Shown here: piece after piece, positions 17,531 through 26,544 of the stretch
Layout: every line of letters starts with the position of its first letter
Numbering within the stretch: the stretch's first letter is position 1
NCBI RefSeq assembly: GCF_014650955.1
Contig: NZ_BMVY01000001.1
Location: forward strand, 1 to 64,000
Source of the DNA: Streptomyces tauricus
GTDB lineage: Bacteria; Actinomycetota; Actinomycetes; Streptomycetales; Streptomycetaceae
Direction: 5' to 3'
DNA length: 64,000 nt
Program-made: the position numbers and the translations under genes
The notes under the pieces: generated by a model
What the model was told of the DNA's origin: nothing
Seen by the model: the letters and a program-made list of their open reading frames with translations, nothing else
Databases searched by the model: none

Positions 17531-19087
17531 ATGTCCTCCACCCCGGAACACACCGCCCCGAAACAGACCGCCCCGGGCCAGGCCACCCCCGGCCGGCCCG
17601 TCCCGGAGCGCCCGCCGACGGAACTGCGCCGCTCCCTGGGTGTCCTCGACGGTGTCGCCATCGCCGCCTCCAGCACCGCGGCCACCACCAGCATCGCCAT
17701 CGGGATGGGCGCCGTCGGCACGATCGTCGGGCTCCAGGCCCCGGCCCTCCTGCTGCTGGCGTTCCTGCCCGTCCTCGGCATCGCCACCGCCTTCGCCCGC
17801 CTCAACCGCTCCGAGCCCAACTGCGGCAACGGCTACACCTGGGTCGGCAAGTCCCTCGGCCCCTGGCCCGGCTTCCTGGCCGGCTGGGTGACGCTCGTCG
17901 GCTCGGTCATCTTCCTCGGCTACACGAGCGCGGTGACCGGCTCGGTCGTGCTGATCTTCGCCGACAAGGCGGGCCTGGACTCCGTCGCCGGGATCGCCCT
18001 CGACCCCACGTCCACCGCCGCGAGCACGGTGGTCGGCCTGGTGGTACTCGCCGGGGTCACCGTCCTCGCGATCACCGGGGTACGGGCCGCGACCCGCCTC
18101 CAGTTCGGCCTGCTGGTCTTCGAGTACGCCGTCCTGCTGGTCTTCTGTACGTGGGCCCTGGTCACCGGCCACCAGGACTTCTCCTGGTCGTGGTTCAACC
18201 CGTTCGAGATCTCCAGCGGTACGGCCTTCGCGCAGGGCATGGTCCTCGCCGTGTTCTTCTTCTGGGGCTGGGACGCGGCGTTCAGCGTCACCGAGGAGAC
18301 CCGCGGCCCCGGTGATTCGGCGCGCGGCGGCTTCATCGCCCTGTTCGCCATGCTGGGCCTCTTCCTCTTCGCCTCGGTCGCCTTCCAGCGCGAGATGAGC
18401 CTGCCCGAACTCATCGCCAACGGCCCGCAGGCCCTCCCGTACCTCGGCGCCGAACTGGCCGCCGAACCGTGGGCGAGCCTGCCGCTGCTCGCCCTGATGT
18501 TCTCGGCCGTCGCCTCCGTCCAGTCCTCCGTCATCCCCACCGCCCGCGGCCTGCTCGCCATGGGACGCGACCGCACGATGGGCCCGGTGTGGACCCGCAT
18601 CCACCCCACATACGGCACACCCGCCGCCGGAACCCTGGTCGTCATGTCGATCGCGACCGCCATCGCCCTGCTCGCCATGGCCATCCCCAAGCTGAGCGAC
18701 ATGCTGCTCGCCGCCGTCAACGCCATCGGTCTGGTCGTCGCCCTCTACTACGGTCTCACCGCGCTCGCCTGCGCCGTCCGCTTCCGCGCCGCCCGCCACG
18801 AAGGACCGCGCGAGGCCCTGCTCGCCGTCGGCGTCCCGGCCGTCTCCGGGCTGATCCTGCTGGGCCTCGGCGGCTACCTCGCCTACTCCTACGCGACGAT
18901 GAGCGACCACATCGAACTCAGCCCCGACAACGGCTGGTTCATACTCTCCCTGCCCGCCACCATCGTGCTGAGCGGCCTCGTCATGGCGGCCGTCGCCAAG
19001 TACGTCCGCCGCTCCCCGTACTTCACCACCGGACGCGGCACCGACGCCGACGCCCTCTCCCTCCCCATGGACCGCACGGCCGTCTGA
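17531..19087 (+). CDS. APC-superfamily amino acid/amine permease
   Basis: A 518-residue secondary transporter of the amino acid-polyamine-organocation superfamily, with about 12 hydrophobic segments after a Pro-rich cytoplasmic N-terminus. The conserved first helix (LGVLDGVAIAASSTAATTSIAIGMGAVG) with its unwound Gly-rich stretch, the EPNCGNGYTWVGKSLGPWPGFLAGW block and the FFFWGWDAAFSVTEETRGPG loop are characteristic. The start ATG follows GAGGAG. It is divergent from tetR and 64 bases upstream of the amidohydrolase on the same strand, suggesting uptake of an amide or amine compound that the next gene hydrolyses. Specificity cannot be read from the sequence. Confidence 0.9.
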   Translation: MSSTPEHTAPKQTAPGQATPGRPVPERPPTELRRSLGVLDGVAIAASSTAATTSIAIGMGAVGTIVGLQAPALLLLAFLPVLGIATAFARLNRSEPNCGNGYTWVGKSLGPWPGFLAGWVTLVGSVIFLGYTSAVTGSVVLIFADKAGLDSVAGIALDPTSTAASTVVGLVVLAGVTVLAITGVRAATRLQFGLLVFEYAVLLVFCTWALVTGHQDFSWSWFNPFEISSGTAFAQGMVLAVFFFWGWDAAFSVTEETRGPGDSARGGFIALFAMLGLFLFASVAFQREMSLPELIANGPQALPYLGAELAAEPWASLPLLALMFSAVASVQSSVIPTARGLLAMGRDRTMGPVWTRIHPTYGTPAAGTLVVMSIATAIALLAMAIPKLSDMLLAAVNAIGLVVALYYGLTALACAVRFRAARHEGPREALLAVGVPAVSGLILLGLGGYLAYSYATMSDHIELSPDNGWFILSLPATIVLSGLVMAAVAKYVRRSPYFTTGRGTDADALSLPMDRTAV

Positions 19088-19151
19088 GCCCCTTCCCCAG
19101 CCCGACGAACCACACCGCAGACCGGCCCCCTTCCCCTGGAGCGCTGAACCC

Positions 19152-20810
19152 ATGTCCCACCCCCAGGCCGCCGACCTCGTCCTCGCCGGCGGGCCCGTGC
19201 ACACCGTCGACGCCGCGCGCAGCCGGGCCACCGCCGTGGCCGTGCGCGGCGGACGGATCGTCGCCGTCGGCCACCACGAGGTCCACACACTCATCGGGCC
19301 CGGCACGGAGGTCGTCGACCTCGCCGGAAAACTCCTCCTGCCCGGCTTCCAGGACGCCCACGTCCACCCCCTGGGCGCGGGCACCGAACTGGGCCTGTGC
19401 CACCTCAACGACACCGTCGACCCGCGGGAGTACCTGCGGCGCGTGAAGGCCTACGCCGACGGCCACCCCGACGCCGAGTGGATCACCGGCGGCGGCTGGT
19501 CCATGGAGGCCTTCCCCGGCGGCACGCCCACCGCCGCGCTGCTCGACTCGGTCGTCCCCGACCGGCCCGTCTTCCTGCCCAACCGCGACCACCACGGTGT
19601 GTGGGTCAACTCCCTCGCCCTGGAGCGGGCCGGCATCGACGCCCGCACACCCGACCCGGCCGACGGACGCATCGAGCGCGACGCCGAAGGCAACCCCACC
19701 GGCATGCTCCAGGAAGGCGCCGCGCACCTCGTGGGCCGCCTGCTGCCCGCCCCCACCCCCGACGAACAACTCGCCGCGCTGCTGAGGGCCCAGACCGTGC
19801 TCCACAGTTACGGCGTCACGGCCTGGCAGGACGCCATCGTCGGCACGTACGCGAACATGATCGATCCGACGCCCGCCTATCACGCGGCGGCCGACCGCGG
19901 ACTCCTGACCGCCCGGGTCGTCGGCGCGCTGTGGTGGGACCGGGGGAGGGGCGCCGAGCAGATCCCCGAACTCGTGGCCCGCCGGGCGGAGTCGAGCCGG
20001 GGACGGTTCCGCGCCACCAGTGTGAAGGTCATGCAGGACGGCATCGCGGAGAACCACACCGCCGCCCTGCTCGGCCCCTATCTCACGCGCTGCGGGTGCG
20101 CCTCCGACAACTCGGGCATCAGCTTCGTCGAGCCGGCCGAGCTGAGGAAGTACGTCACCGAACTCGACGCGCTCGACTTCCAGGTGCACTTCCACGCGCT
20201 CGGCGACCGGGCGGTACGGGAGGCCCTGGACGCCGTGGAGGCGGCCCGCGCGGCCAACGGCTGGCGCGACACCCGCCACCACCTCGCCCACCTCCAGGTC
20301 GTGCACCCCGAGGACGTACCGCGCTTCCGGGCGCTCGGCGCGAGCGCCAACCTCCAGGCGCTGTGGGCCGCCCACGAACCGCAGATGGACGACCTCACCA
20401 TCCCGTTCCTCGGACCCGAACGAGCCTCCTGGCAGTACCCGTTCGGGGACCTGTTGCGTGGCGGGGCGACCCTCGCCGCGGGCAGCGACTGGCCGGTCAG
20501 CAGCCCCGACCCGCTGGCCGCGATCCATGTCGCCGTCAACCGGATCGCCCCCGACGCGCCCGAGGACACCCCGGCCTTCCTTCCCGGCCAGCGACTCGAC
20601 CTCGGCGCCGCCCTCGCCGCGTACACCGCGGGCAGCGCCCACGCCAACCACCTCGACGACGTCACCGGCAGCATCGGCGTGGGCAGACTGGCCGACCTGG
20701 TGGTCCTGGACCGCGACCCCTTCGCCGGACCCCCCGAGGAGATCGCCGCCGCCCGCGTCCTGCAGACCTTCGTCGAGGGCCGCAGGGTGTACGCGGCCGA
20801 CGACGCGTGA
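19152..20810 (+). CDS. YtcJ-type metal-dependent amidohydrolase (Amidohydro_3)
   Basis: A 552-residue cytoplasmic amidohydrolase of the YtcJ group. The N-terminal beta-sandwich strand (ADLVLAGGPVHTVDAA) is followed by the first metal motif DAHVHP. Further ligands appear in order: FHALGDRAV, HLQVVHPED and GSDWPVSSPDPL (the catalytic Asp region). The C-terminal strand returns to the sandwich (LADLVVLDRDPFAGPP). Such enzymes open amide, urea-like or ring C-N bonds; no substrate is assigned. It follows the APC permease at 64 bases, so the two are probably one operon under the TetR repressor. Confidence 0.88.
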   Translation: MSHPQAADLVLAGGPVHTVDAARSRATAVAVRGGRIVAVGHHEVHTLIGPGTEVVDLAGKLLLPGFQDAHVHPLGAGTELGLCHLNDTVDPREYLRRVKAYADGHPDAEWITGGGWSMEAFPGGTPTAALLDSVVPDRPVFLPNRDHHGVWVNSLALERAGIDARTPDPADGRIERDAEGNPTGMLQEGAAHLVGRLLPAPTPDEQLAALLRAQTVLHSYGVTAWQDAIVGTYANMIDPTPAYHAAADRGLLTARVVGALWWDRGRGAEQIPELVARRAESSRGRFRATSVKVMQDGIAENHTAALLGPYLTRCGCASDNSGISFVEPAELRKYVTELDALDFQVHFHALGDRAVREALDAVEAARAANGWRDTRHHLAHLQVVHPEDVPRFRALGASANLQALWAAHEPQMDDLTIPFLGPERASWQYPFGDLLRGGATLAAGSDWPVSSPDPLAAIHVAVNRIAPDAPEDTPAFLPGQRLDLGAALAAYTAGSAHANHLDDVTGSIGVGRLADLVVLDRDPFAGPPEEIAAARVLQTFVEGRRVYAADDA

Positions 20811-20841
20811 CCCGGGGAGACCCGGGACAGGGGACTACCGA

Positions 20842-21315
20842 CTATCCGAACTGGCCGACGCGGTAGTCCCCGGCGGGCTGCTGGACGATGACGTTCGCCC
20901 GGTTGAAGGCGTTGATGAGGGAGATCAGGAACACCAGCCCGGCCAACTGGTCCTCGTCGTAGTGCTTGGCGGCGTTCTCCCACGCCTCGTCCGTGACTCC
21001 GCCGGCCGCGTCGGCGATACGGGTCCCCTGCTCCGCCAACTCCAGCGCGGCGCGCTCGGCGTCGTCGAAGACCGTGGCCTCACGCCAGGCCGCGACGAGG
21101 TTGAGCCGGGTCTGGGTCTCACCGGCCGCGGCGGCCTCCTTGGTGTGCATGTCGGTGCAGAAACCGCAGCCGTTGATCTGGCTCGCGCGGATCTTCACCA
21201 GTTCCTGGGTCGCGGCCGGCACCCCCGAGTCGGAGACGACCTTGCCCGCCGCGGAGAGATGCTTGACGAACGTGGCCGCGGCCGGGCTGCCCAGGAGGTT
21301 CAGACGGGCTTCCAT
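20842..21315 (-). CDS. Carboxymuconolactone decarboxylase/AhpD-like family protein
   Basis: A 157-residue all-helical protein with the AhpD-like signature GCGFCTDMHTKEA: Cys50, Cys53 and His57 form the CxxC-xxxH redox centre. This points to peroxidase or disulfide-exchange activity rather than true decarboxylase chemistry, which lacks the Cys pair. ATG 21315 has GAGGAG six bases upstream. It converges on the amidohydrolase with only about 31 bases between. It has no visible link to the transport cluster; a stand-alone oxidative-stress role is reasonable inference. Confidence 0.88.
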   Translation of the reverse strand: MEARLNLLGSPAAATFVKHLSAAGKVVSDSGVPAATQELVKIRASQINGCGFCTDMHTKEAAAAGETQTRLNLVAAWREATVFDDAERAALELAEQGTRIADAAGGVTDEAWENAAKHYDEDQLAGLVFLISLINAFNRANVIVQQPAGDYRVGQFG

Positions 21316-21467
21316 GATGTGCTCCTCAGTCGTTGAAGGGAGGTACACATCCAGGACGGAAACGGGCCGCGCAGTGTGACACGAGCACATGTGACGTGCG
21401 TCTCGCGCGCGTCGCCGGCACCTCAGGCCGGACACCGAAGCCCGCCGCCTCCGCGTCCCACGCCCGG

Positions 21468-22013
21468 TCACCGTCCTGCCGCGGCCTGCCGGTCCGAGGA
21501 CAGCAGGCCGAACTGCAGGTCGTCCGTCCATTCGCCCTTGAGCCAGCTCGCCTGCCGCAGGAGGCCCTCCTGTACGAATCCGAGCCGCAGCAGCAGCCGG
21601 GCCGAACGTGTGTTGCGCGCGTCGCACTCGGCGGACACCCGGTGCAGCCCGCGGCGCCCGAACAGGTCGTCGAGCACCGCGCCCACGGCCTCCGCCGCAT
21701 AGCCGTGGCCCTGCCGGTCGGCGGCCAGCGTGAACCCGATCGAGGCCTGCATCAGGTTCTCGTGCAGACAGACCCCCACGTCCCCCACCAGACACCCGTC
21801 GGCCTTGAGCTCGATCGCGTACTGGAACCAGCCCGGGCTCTCCAAGGACCCCTCGGCGAGCGCCCGTACGATCCGGTCGGCCGTCTCCAGGGGCACCGGC
21901 GCCGTCCAGCTCTGATAGCGGGCCACCGCGGGATCGGAGCGGTACGCGGCCAGCGGCACCGCGTCCTCGGCACGGAAGCGACGCAGGACGAGTCGGGGGG
22001 TTTCCAGCAACAT
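21468..22013 (-). CDS. GNAT-family N-acetyltransferase (RimJ/RimL-like)
   Basis: A 181-residue acetyltransferase of the RimJ/RimL subgroup. It opens with LETPRLVLRRFRAEDA, the family hallmark, and has the acetyl-CoA pyrophosphate loop DRQGHGYAAEAVGAVL (Q/RxxGxG/A) and the C-terminal NTRSARLLLRLGFVQEG. Targets of the subgroup range from protein N-termini to small amines. It is separated by about 30 bases from the methyltransferase upstream on the same strand, so the two may be co-transcribed. Confidence 0.88.
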   Translation of the reverse strand: MLLETPRLVLRRFRAEDAVPLAAYRSDPAVARYQSWTAPVPLETADRIVRALAEGSLESPGWFQYAIELKADGCLVGDVGVCLHENLMQASIGFTLAADRQGHGYAAEAVGAVLDDLFGRRGLHRVSAECDARNTRSARLLLRLGFVQEGLLRQASWLKGEWTDDLQFGLLSSDRQAAAGR

Positions 22014-22043
22014 GCCCCGATCGTCCCACGCCCGGGCGGGCCC

Positions 22044-22643
22044 TCAGCCGCTGCCCGGCGCCCGGTAGGTCAACAGGTATCGCCAGAAGAGGAGTTGGCG
22101 TACCTCGGACCCGGGCAGCAGGCGGGCCGACGCACGCCGGACGTCGTCGAGTGTCATCCGCGGCGGTCGTGCGGGTGGGCGGAGCGGCCGGGGACCGGGT
22201 GCGCCACCCGCCCGCTCGGCCAGGGACACCCCGGCGCGTGCCACGGCGTTGGCGGGTACGGCCGCGAGGTCCCACCAGGTGTGGCCCGCGTAGCAGCCGA
22301 GGACCAGCAGCACCCCGCCGGGCGCCAGCGCCTCCCGGAACCGGGTGACCGTCGCGAACGGCATGTGGTGCAGGCTCGCCAGGCAGGTGATGGCGTCGTA
22401 GTGCCGCCTGGGCAGCCGGGTCGACGTGACGTCCGCCTGCCGGTAGCGGGGGCCTCGGCCGATGCCCTCGGCGACCGCGATCACCTCGGCGCCCGGGTCG
22501 ACGGCGTCCACCTGGTAGCCGAGCGCGGCGACCCGCCGGGCGAAGCGCCCCGTGCCACAGCCCACGTCGAGAGCCGTGAGACCGTGGCGCGGTAAGCGGC
22601 GCAGCAGCAGACGGTGATAGTGGTCGTTGTGATCGAAGGGCAT
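22044..22643 (-). CDS. Class I SAM-dependent methyltransferase
   Basis: A 199-residue Rossmann-fold methyltransferase. Motif I is ALDVGCGTGRFARRV, motif II is DAVDPGAEVI, the adenine-loop Asp is in YRQADVTS, and DAITCLASLHHM followed by LAPGGVLLVLG completes the core. The C-terminal LDDVRRASARLLPGSEVRQLLFWRYLLTYR is frequent in small uncharacterised actinobacterial methyltransferases. I use ATG 22643, with GAGGG nine bases upstream. The acceptor is unknown. Confidence 0.85.
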   Translation of the reverse strand: MPFDHNDHYHRLLLRRLPRHGLTALDVGCGTGRFARRVAALGYQVDAVDPGAEVIAVAEGIGRGPRYRQADVTSTRLPRRHYDAITCLASLHHMPFATVTRFREALAPGGVLLVLGCYAGHTWWDLAAVPANAVARAGVSLAERAGGAPGPRPLRPPARPPRMTLDDVRRASARLLPGSEVRQLLFWRYLLTYRAPGSG

Positions 22644-22688
22644 GATCACGACCCTCGCACACGGCACACCGGGCGCGGCAGGGGTGCC

Positions 22689-25508
22689 TCAGGGTGCGTA
22701 CGAGGCGTTCTGGGCCGTCGTCACCACCTTCTGGGCGTCGGTCTGGGTCAGGAGGCCTGCTGAGACCCAGGTGTTCACGGTGTTCTGTACCCGTGTGACC
22801 AGGGCGGCCTTGGTGGTGAAGGGGGCGCCGGCCCAGATCTCGTCGAGGAGGGTCGTGCCGTTGCTCCGGGCCGGATTGGTGACACCCGAGTCGGTGCCGC
22901 CGAAGACGACCTTGGGCTCGGAGCGCCGGAAGTAGGCGTGGGTGGGGTCCTCGGTGCCCTCGAAGAACGGGGCGAACTCCGTGCCGTTCAACGTGTGGTG
23001 GAGGGGCTTGCCGGACACCGGGGTGAGGCTCGGCAGCAGGTCCCCGGAGAGGGCCGCGTTGCGGTAGAGCCCGAACTGCAGGCTGCTCGTGGCGCTGCTG
23101 CGGGCCACCAGGTTGACCGGACCGTGGAAGAGGGCCTGCAGACCGGGGTCGTCGGGGGTCTTCTCGACGCGGGTACGGAAGGGGATGGTGACGCGTACGA
23201 CGTCACCGCTCTGCCAGGTCCTTGAGACGGCGAAGTAGGTCCCGGCGGTTGGAGTCCCGTTCACGGCCGCGCCGTTGACGGTCACCTTGAAGCCGCTCGT
23301 CGCCCAGGCCGGTACCCGCAGCCGCAGTTCGAACGCCGCGCTCCCGTCGCCGACGGTGAGCGTGGACCCCTGCTCCCTCGGATAGTCCGTGGTCTGCGTG
23401 ACGGTGACACCCTTCTCGGCCCAGGTCAGCGTGGTCGGGCTGTACAGGTTGACGTACAGCGCGCTCCCGTCGGCCTTCCTGAAGTACACCGAGTCCTGGT
23501 ACTTGGTGGCGCTCTCCATGCCCGTGCCCTCGCAGCAGGTGGTGCCCTGCCTGGGCGTGTAGTCCCGGACATGGCCGGGCGTGAGCCCGATGAAGTACGT
23601 GACCAGCGGCTTCTCGGCGTCGGCCCGGTCCTGCTTCGAGCCGAGGACCTGGTTGTAGAGGGCCCGTTCGTAGTAGTCCATGTACTTCGGGTCCTGCTCG
23701 TGGAAGAACAGCATCCGGCTGAGCTTGAGCAGGTTGTACGCGCAGCACGTCTCGGCGCTCGTGTCGCTGATCGTCCCCGCGACGATCCCGCGCGCCTTCC
23801 AGAACTCGGCCGAACTCGTGCCGCCGATACCGAACATCCGGTGCGGGACGACCATGCCCCAGAAGTTCTTCGCCGCGGTGAGGTAGCGCGCCTCGCCCGT
23901 GGCGTCGTACAGCCGGACCAGCCCGGTGAAGATCGGGATGTGCTGGTTGGCGTGCAGTCCGTCGAGTGTGTCGGTGTTCGCGGCGCAGGCGTCGATGAGC
24001 TTGTCGAGGTCGAACAGCTTGGCCAGCGCGAGGTGGTCGGCCTTGCCGGTGAACGCGTACAGGTCGACGATCGCCTCGACGATGCCTCCGAACTCGCCGC
24101 TGGAGAAGAGGGCCCACATCCGCTGAAGGGTGGCGTCGGGCAGCTTGGAGAGGCGGGAGTACATCCAGTCGCACATGCCCGACGCCAGGTCGAGCGCCCG
24201 GGCGTCGTCCGTGGCGAGGTAGGCGTCCAGCAGGCCCCTGAGGATCTTGTGCGCGGTGTAGTAGGGCGCCCACACCTTGGTGTAGTCGGAGGTGGTCCGC
24301 GTCTCCAGGTCGATGAACTGCGTCTCCGGGTACGCGGCCAGGAACCCGGGGTGGCTCGGCCCGCCCCAGGTCCTGCGCAGGGTGGCGGTCAGCCCGCGGC
24401 CGGACGCGTCGGCGAAGGTCCCTCCGGAGGTCTCGTCGAAGGCGTACGAGGCCAGGGTGCCGCGGCCCGCGGCGGAGGCGGCGGCGCGATTGCTCTGCAG
24501 GGAGGTGATCTCGGCGGCGGTCAGCGCCCGCGACCACACGTTGAACTCGTCGTAGGCGCCCGCGAACACCGGGTCGTCGAAGTGGGAGCGGCCCAGCCAG
24601 TTGTTCGTCAGGGTGCCGAGCGACGACGGGTTGAGGGTCATCGAGGTGTTCCGGGCGACCTGGACGCCGTTGACGGAGAGGGTGCCGGTGCTGCCCGAGA
24701 TCGTGACCGCGAGGTGGCTCCACCGGTCGAGGGGGAGTACGGCGGTGCCGTCGAGGCCCTGTTCGGCGCCGGGCCCGGAGGTCGTGATGGCGAAGCGCGG
24801 TACGCCGTTGGCGTTGCGGGCGGCCAGGTACATGTACCGGGTGGTGTCGTTGCCGAAGTCGAAGACCCGGGTCCAGTCGGCGTTGTGGGTGGGCCTGACC
24901 CAGGCGGACAGGGTGATCGCGGCGGAGCCGTTCAGCACGGGGGCGGGCAGGCTGACGTACTGGTGGGAACCGCGCACGTTCTCCGCCGCGGTGCCGAACC
25001 TGCCGGTGGCGCTCAGCACGGCCGGGTCCTTGCGCAGGGCCGCGCGCACGTCCGTGAGGGCGCCGAGCATGGTCCGTATCCTGTCGGCGTACGCCTGGTC
25101 GCCGGTGCTCGCGTACGCCTGCGACAGCATGCTCAGGAAGTGGCCGGTGTAGTGGCCGCGGAGGTTGCCGTTGGCCTCGCCGTCCAGGCCCTCCCAGCCG
25201 CCGGGGGCGACCGCGCCGCCTGTGTTGAGGCCGGCGTTGGCGCGGAAGACCTGGAGCAGGCGATTCACGTCGTAGCCGCGGCCGTGGTCGAGCATGAACT
25301 GGCGCTTCGTGGCGAAGAGGCCCTGGCCGACCTTCACGTCCTTGAGCTCGAACGGCCGGACTGTCCAGGCGGGCGGGGCGGGCAGGGTGGCCGGGAGGGG
25401 GGCCGCCGCGGCGCGGCCCGCGCCGGTGGCGGCGTGGGACACGGTGGGGGTGGCGGCTGTGAGCAGGGCGGCTTGGAGGAGGGTGCGTCTGGGGAGGGCG
25501 GGTGCCAT
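22689..25508 (-). CDS. Secreted GH127-family glycosidase with an inserted LamG domain
   Basis: A 939-residue exported protein with a Tat-like signal (PRRTLLQAALLTAATP). The GH127 (beta-L-arabinofuranosidase, DUF1680) fold begins at LKDVKVGQGLFATKRQ and is interrupted after about residue 165 by a LamG/concanavalin-like module of some 190 residues (VSLPAPVLNGSAAITLSAWV to YAFDETSGGTFADASGRG). It then resumes with WAPYYTAHKILRGLLDAY. The catalytic centre is visible: ETCCAYNLLKLSR (Glu and Cys pair) and TTCCEGTGMES (second Cys pair), matching the zinc-thiolate site known for the family. A beta-sandwich C-terminus follows. It probably removes arabinose from plant polymers; the LamG may bind them. 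Confidence 0.88.
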   Translation of the reverse strand: MAPALPRRTLLQAALLTAATPTVSHAATGAGRAAAAPLPATLPAPPAWTVRPFELKDVKVGQGLFATKRQFMLDHGRGYDVNRLLQVFRANAGLNTGGAVAPGGWEGLDGEANGNLRGHYTGHFLSMLSQAYASTGDQAYADRIRTMLGALTDVRAALRKDPAVLSATGRFGTAAENVRGSHQYVSLPAPVLNGSAAITLSAWVRPTHNADWTRVFDFGNDTTRYMYLAARNANGVPRFAITTSGPGAEQGLDGTAVLPLDRWSHLAVTISGSTGTLSVNGVQVARNTSMTLNPSSLGTLTNNWLGRSHFDDPVFAGAYDEFNVWSRALTAAEITSLQSNRAAASAAGRGTLASYAFDETSGGTFADASGRGLTATLRRTWGGPSHPGFLAAYPETQFIDLETRTTSDYTKVWAPYYTAHKILRGLLDAYLATDDARALDLASGMCDWMYSRLSKLPDATLQRMWALFSSGEFGGIVEAIVDLYAFTGKADHLALAKLFDLDKLIDACAANTDTLDGLHANQHIPIFTGLVRLYDATGEARYLTAAKNFWGMVVPHRMFGIGGTSSAEFWKARGIVAGTISDTSAETCCAYNLLKLSRMLFFHEQDPKYMDYYERALYNQVLGSKQDRADAEKPLVTYFIGLTPGHVRDYTPRQGTTCCEGTGMESATKYQDSVYFRKADGSALYVNLYSPTTLTWAEKGVTVTQTTDYPREQGSTLTVGDGSAAFELRLRVPAWATSGFKVTVNGAAVNGTPTAGTYFAVSRTWQSGDVVRVTIPFRTRVEKTPDDPGLQALFHGPVNLVARSSATSSLQFGLYRNAALSGDLLPSLTPVSGKPLHHTLNGTEFAPFFEGTEDPTHAYFRRSEPKVVFGGTDSGVTNPARSNGTTLLDEIWAGAPFTTKAALVTRVQNTVNTWVSAGLLTQTDAQKVVTTAQNASYAP

Positions 25509-25652
25509 GCGGGCCTCGTCTCTGCGGTTGCCTTGTTCGGTATTCCGAACGATGTCCGGGGAGTCGGCCAGAAGATAGGTTTGTGAGAGGGGTGCGTCAA
25601 TGCTTGTGACGGGATTGGTTCCCGGGGTGTCCCCTGCCTAGGGGGGCTTGTT

Positions 25653-25855
25653 GCGCCGTTCCCCGCGCCCCTTGGGGAGTGGGGGTGGGGGAGGTGATTG
25701 GGGTGCGGGTGGGTTGTGGCTGAGCGCGCCGTTCCCCGCGCCCCTAGGGGATGAGGGCTGGAGGTGTGGCGATGGTGCGGGTCAGTGAGGGCTGGCCGCG
25801 CAGTTCCCCGCGCCCCTTAGGTTGGCTGGGTGTGCCGTTTCTCGCGCCCCTTACC
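25653..25855. repeat. Four copies of a Streptomyces-type intergenic GTTCCCCGCGCCCC element
   Basis: GTTCCCCGCGCCCCT occurs at about 25658-25672, 25731-25745 and 25803-25817. A decayed copy (GTTTCTCGCGCCCCT) lies at about 25837-25851, overlapping the end of the MarR gene. The first three are about 72 bp apart. Similar GC-rich elements are scattered between genes in many Streptomyces genomes. They fill most of the 342-base gap 25509-25850, which otherwise holds only G-rich spacer and, at its left edge, the promoter region of the GH127 gene. Confidence 0.6.
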
Positions 25856-26339
25856 GCGTGGGGGTGCTGACGTTTGTTGTCAGTAGGCGGAGTAGGTGTT
25901 TGGCTGTGGCGTCCTGTTCGGGGGTCAGGGACATCGCGTCGCCCATGGCCAGGGGGACCGTGTTCGCGCGGTCCTGGAGTCGCACGCCCGCCTCGGTGAG
26001 GTGCAGGGCGACGGAGCGCTCGTCCTCCGCCCTGCGTTCGCGCCGCAGCAGCCCGTTCGCCTCCAGGCGCTTGAGGAGCGGTGACAGCGTGCTGGACTCC
26101 AGCTGGAGCGCGTTGCCCAGGTCCCGTACGGAGATCGAGTCCTGCTCCCACAGCGCGAGCATCACCAGGTACTGCGGATAGGTCAGGCCCAGTTCGTCCA
26201 GCAGGGGGCGGTAGCGGGCGGTGACCGCCCGGGAGGCCGCGTAGAGGGCGAAGCAGAGCTGGTCGTCCAGCAGGAGGGAGCCCTCCTGCGGCGGCGCGGG
26301 CAGGTCCCCCTGCGTCGATTCGGCTCCGGCGGTGCTCAC
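25851..26339 (-). CDS. MarR-family regulator, OhrR-like redox sensor
   Basis: A 162-residue winged-helix regulator. The stretch LLLDDQLCFALYAASRAVTARY followed by LGLTYPQYLVMLALWE is typical of OhrR, and Cys29 sits where OhrR proteins carry the peroxide-reactive cysteine. The winged helix follows (VRDLGNALQLESSTLSPLLKRLEANGLLRRERRAEDERSV). OhrR repressors release DNA when organic hydroperoxides oxidise that Cys. Here the divergent neighbour is an HSL-type esterase (26545), not the usual Ohr peroxiredoxin. A strong palindrome overlaps the esterase promoter, so this protein is its likely repressor. Confidence 0.88.
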   Translation of the reverse strand: MSTAGAESTQGDLPAPPQEGSLLLDDQLCFALYAASRAVTARYRPLLDELGLTYPQYLVMLALWEQDSISVRDLGNALQLESSTLSPLLKRLEANGLLRRERRAEDERSVALHLTEAGVRLQDRANTVPLAMGDAMSLTPEQDATAKHLLRLLTTNVSTPTR

Positions 26340-26442
26340 GGCGTACCTCCGTACTCAGTGATCTGCCTCGATCTGCCTCGGTGATCTACACCCTAGCGCC
26401 GACCCTGCCTTCGGGTCTCCTCGATCGTATCGTGCCCTAATG

Positions 26443-26473
26443 AGTTGTGCACGACTTAGTCGTGAGCTACTGT
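26443..26473 (+). promoter_or_regulatory. Esterase promoter with MarR operator in the spacer
   Basis: TTGTGC (26445-26450) and TACTGT (26468-26473) are 17 bp apart and form a plausible -35/-10 pair. The spacer contains CACGACT-T-AGTCGTG (26450-26464), a perfect 7-bp-arm palindrome. A second overlapping dyad, AGT-T-GTGCAC-G-ACT, spans 26443-26456. The repressor encoded at 25851-26339 is the obvious ligand. The predicted mRNA leader to ATG 26545 is about 65 bases. Confidence 0.65.
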
Positions 26474-26544
26474 TCTCGACGTGCCCCGCTCCCGGCGAAG
26501 CCCGCGAGGAGCGTGCCCGCGGCACCAGATCCGAGGAGATCGTC

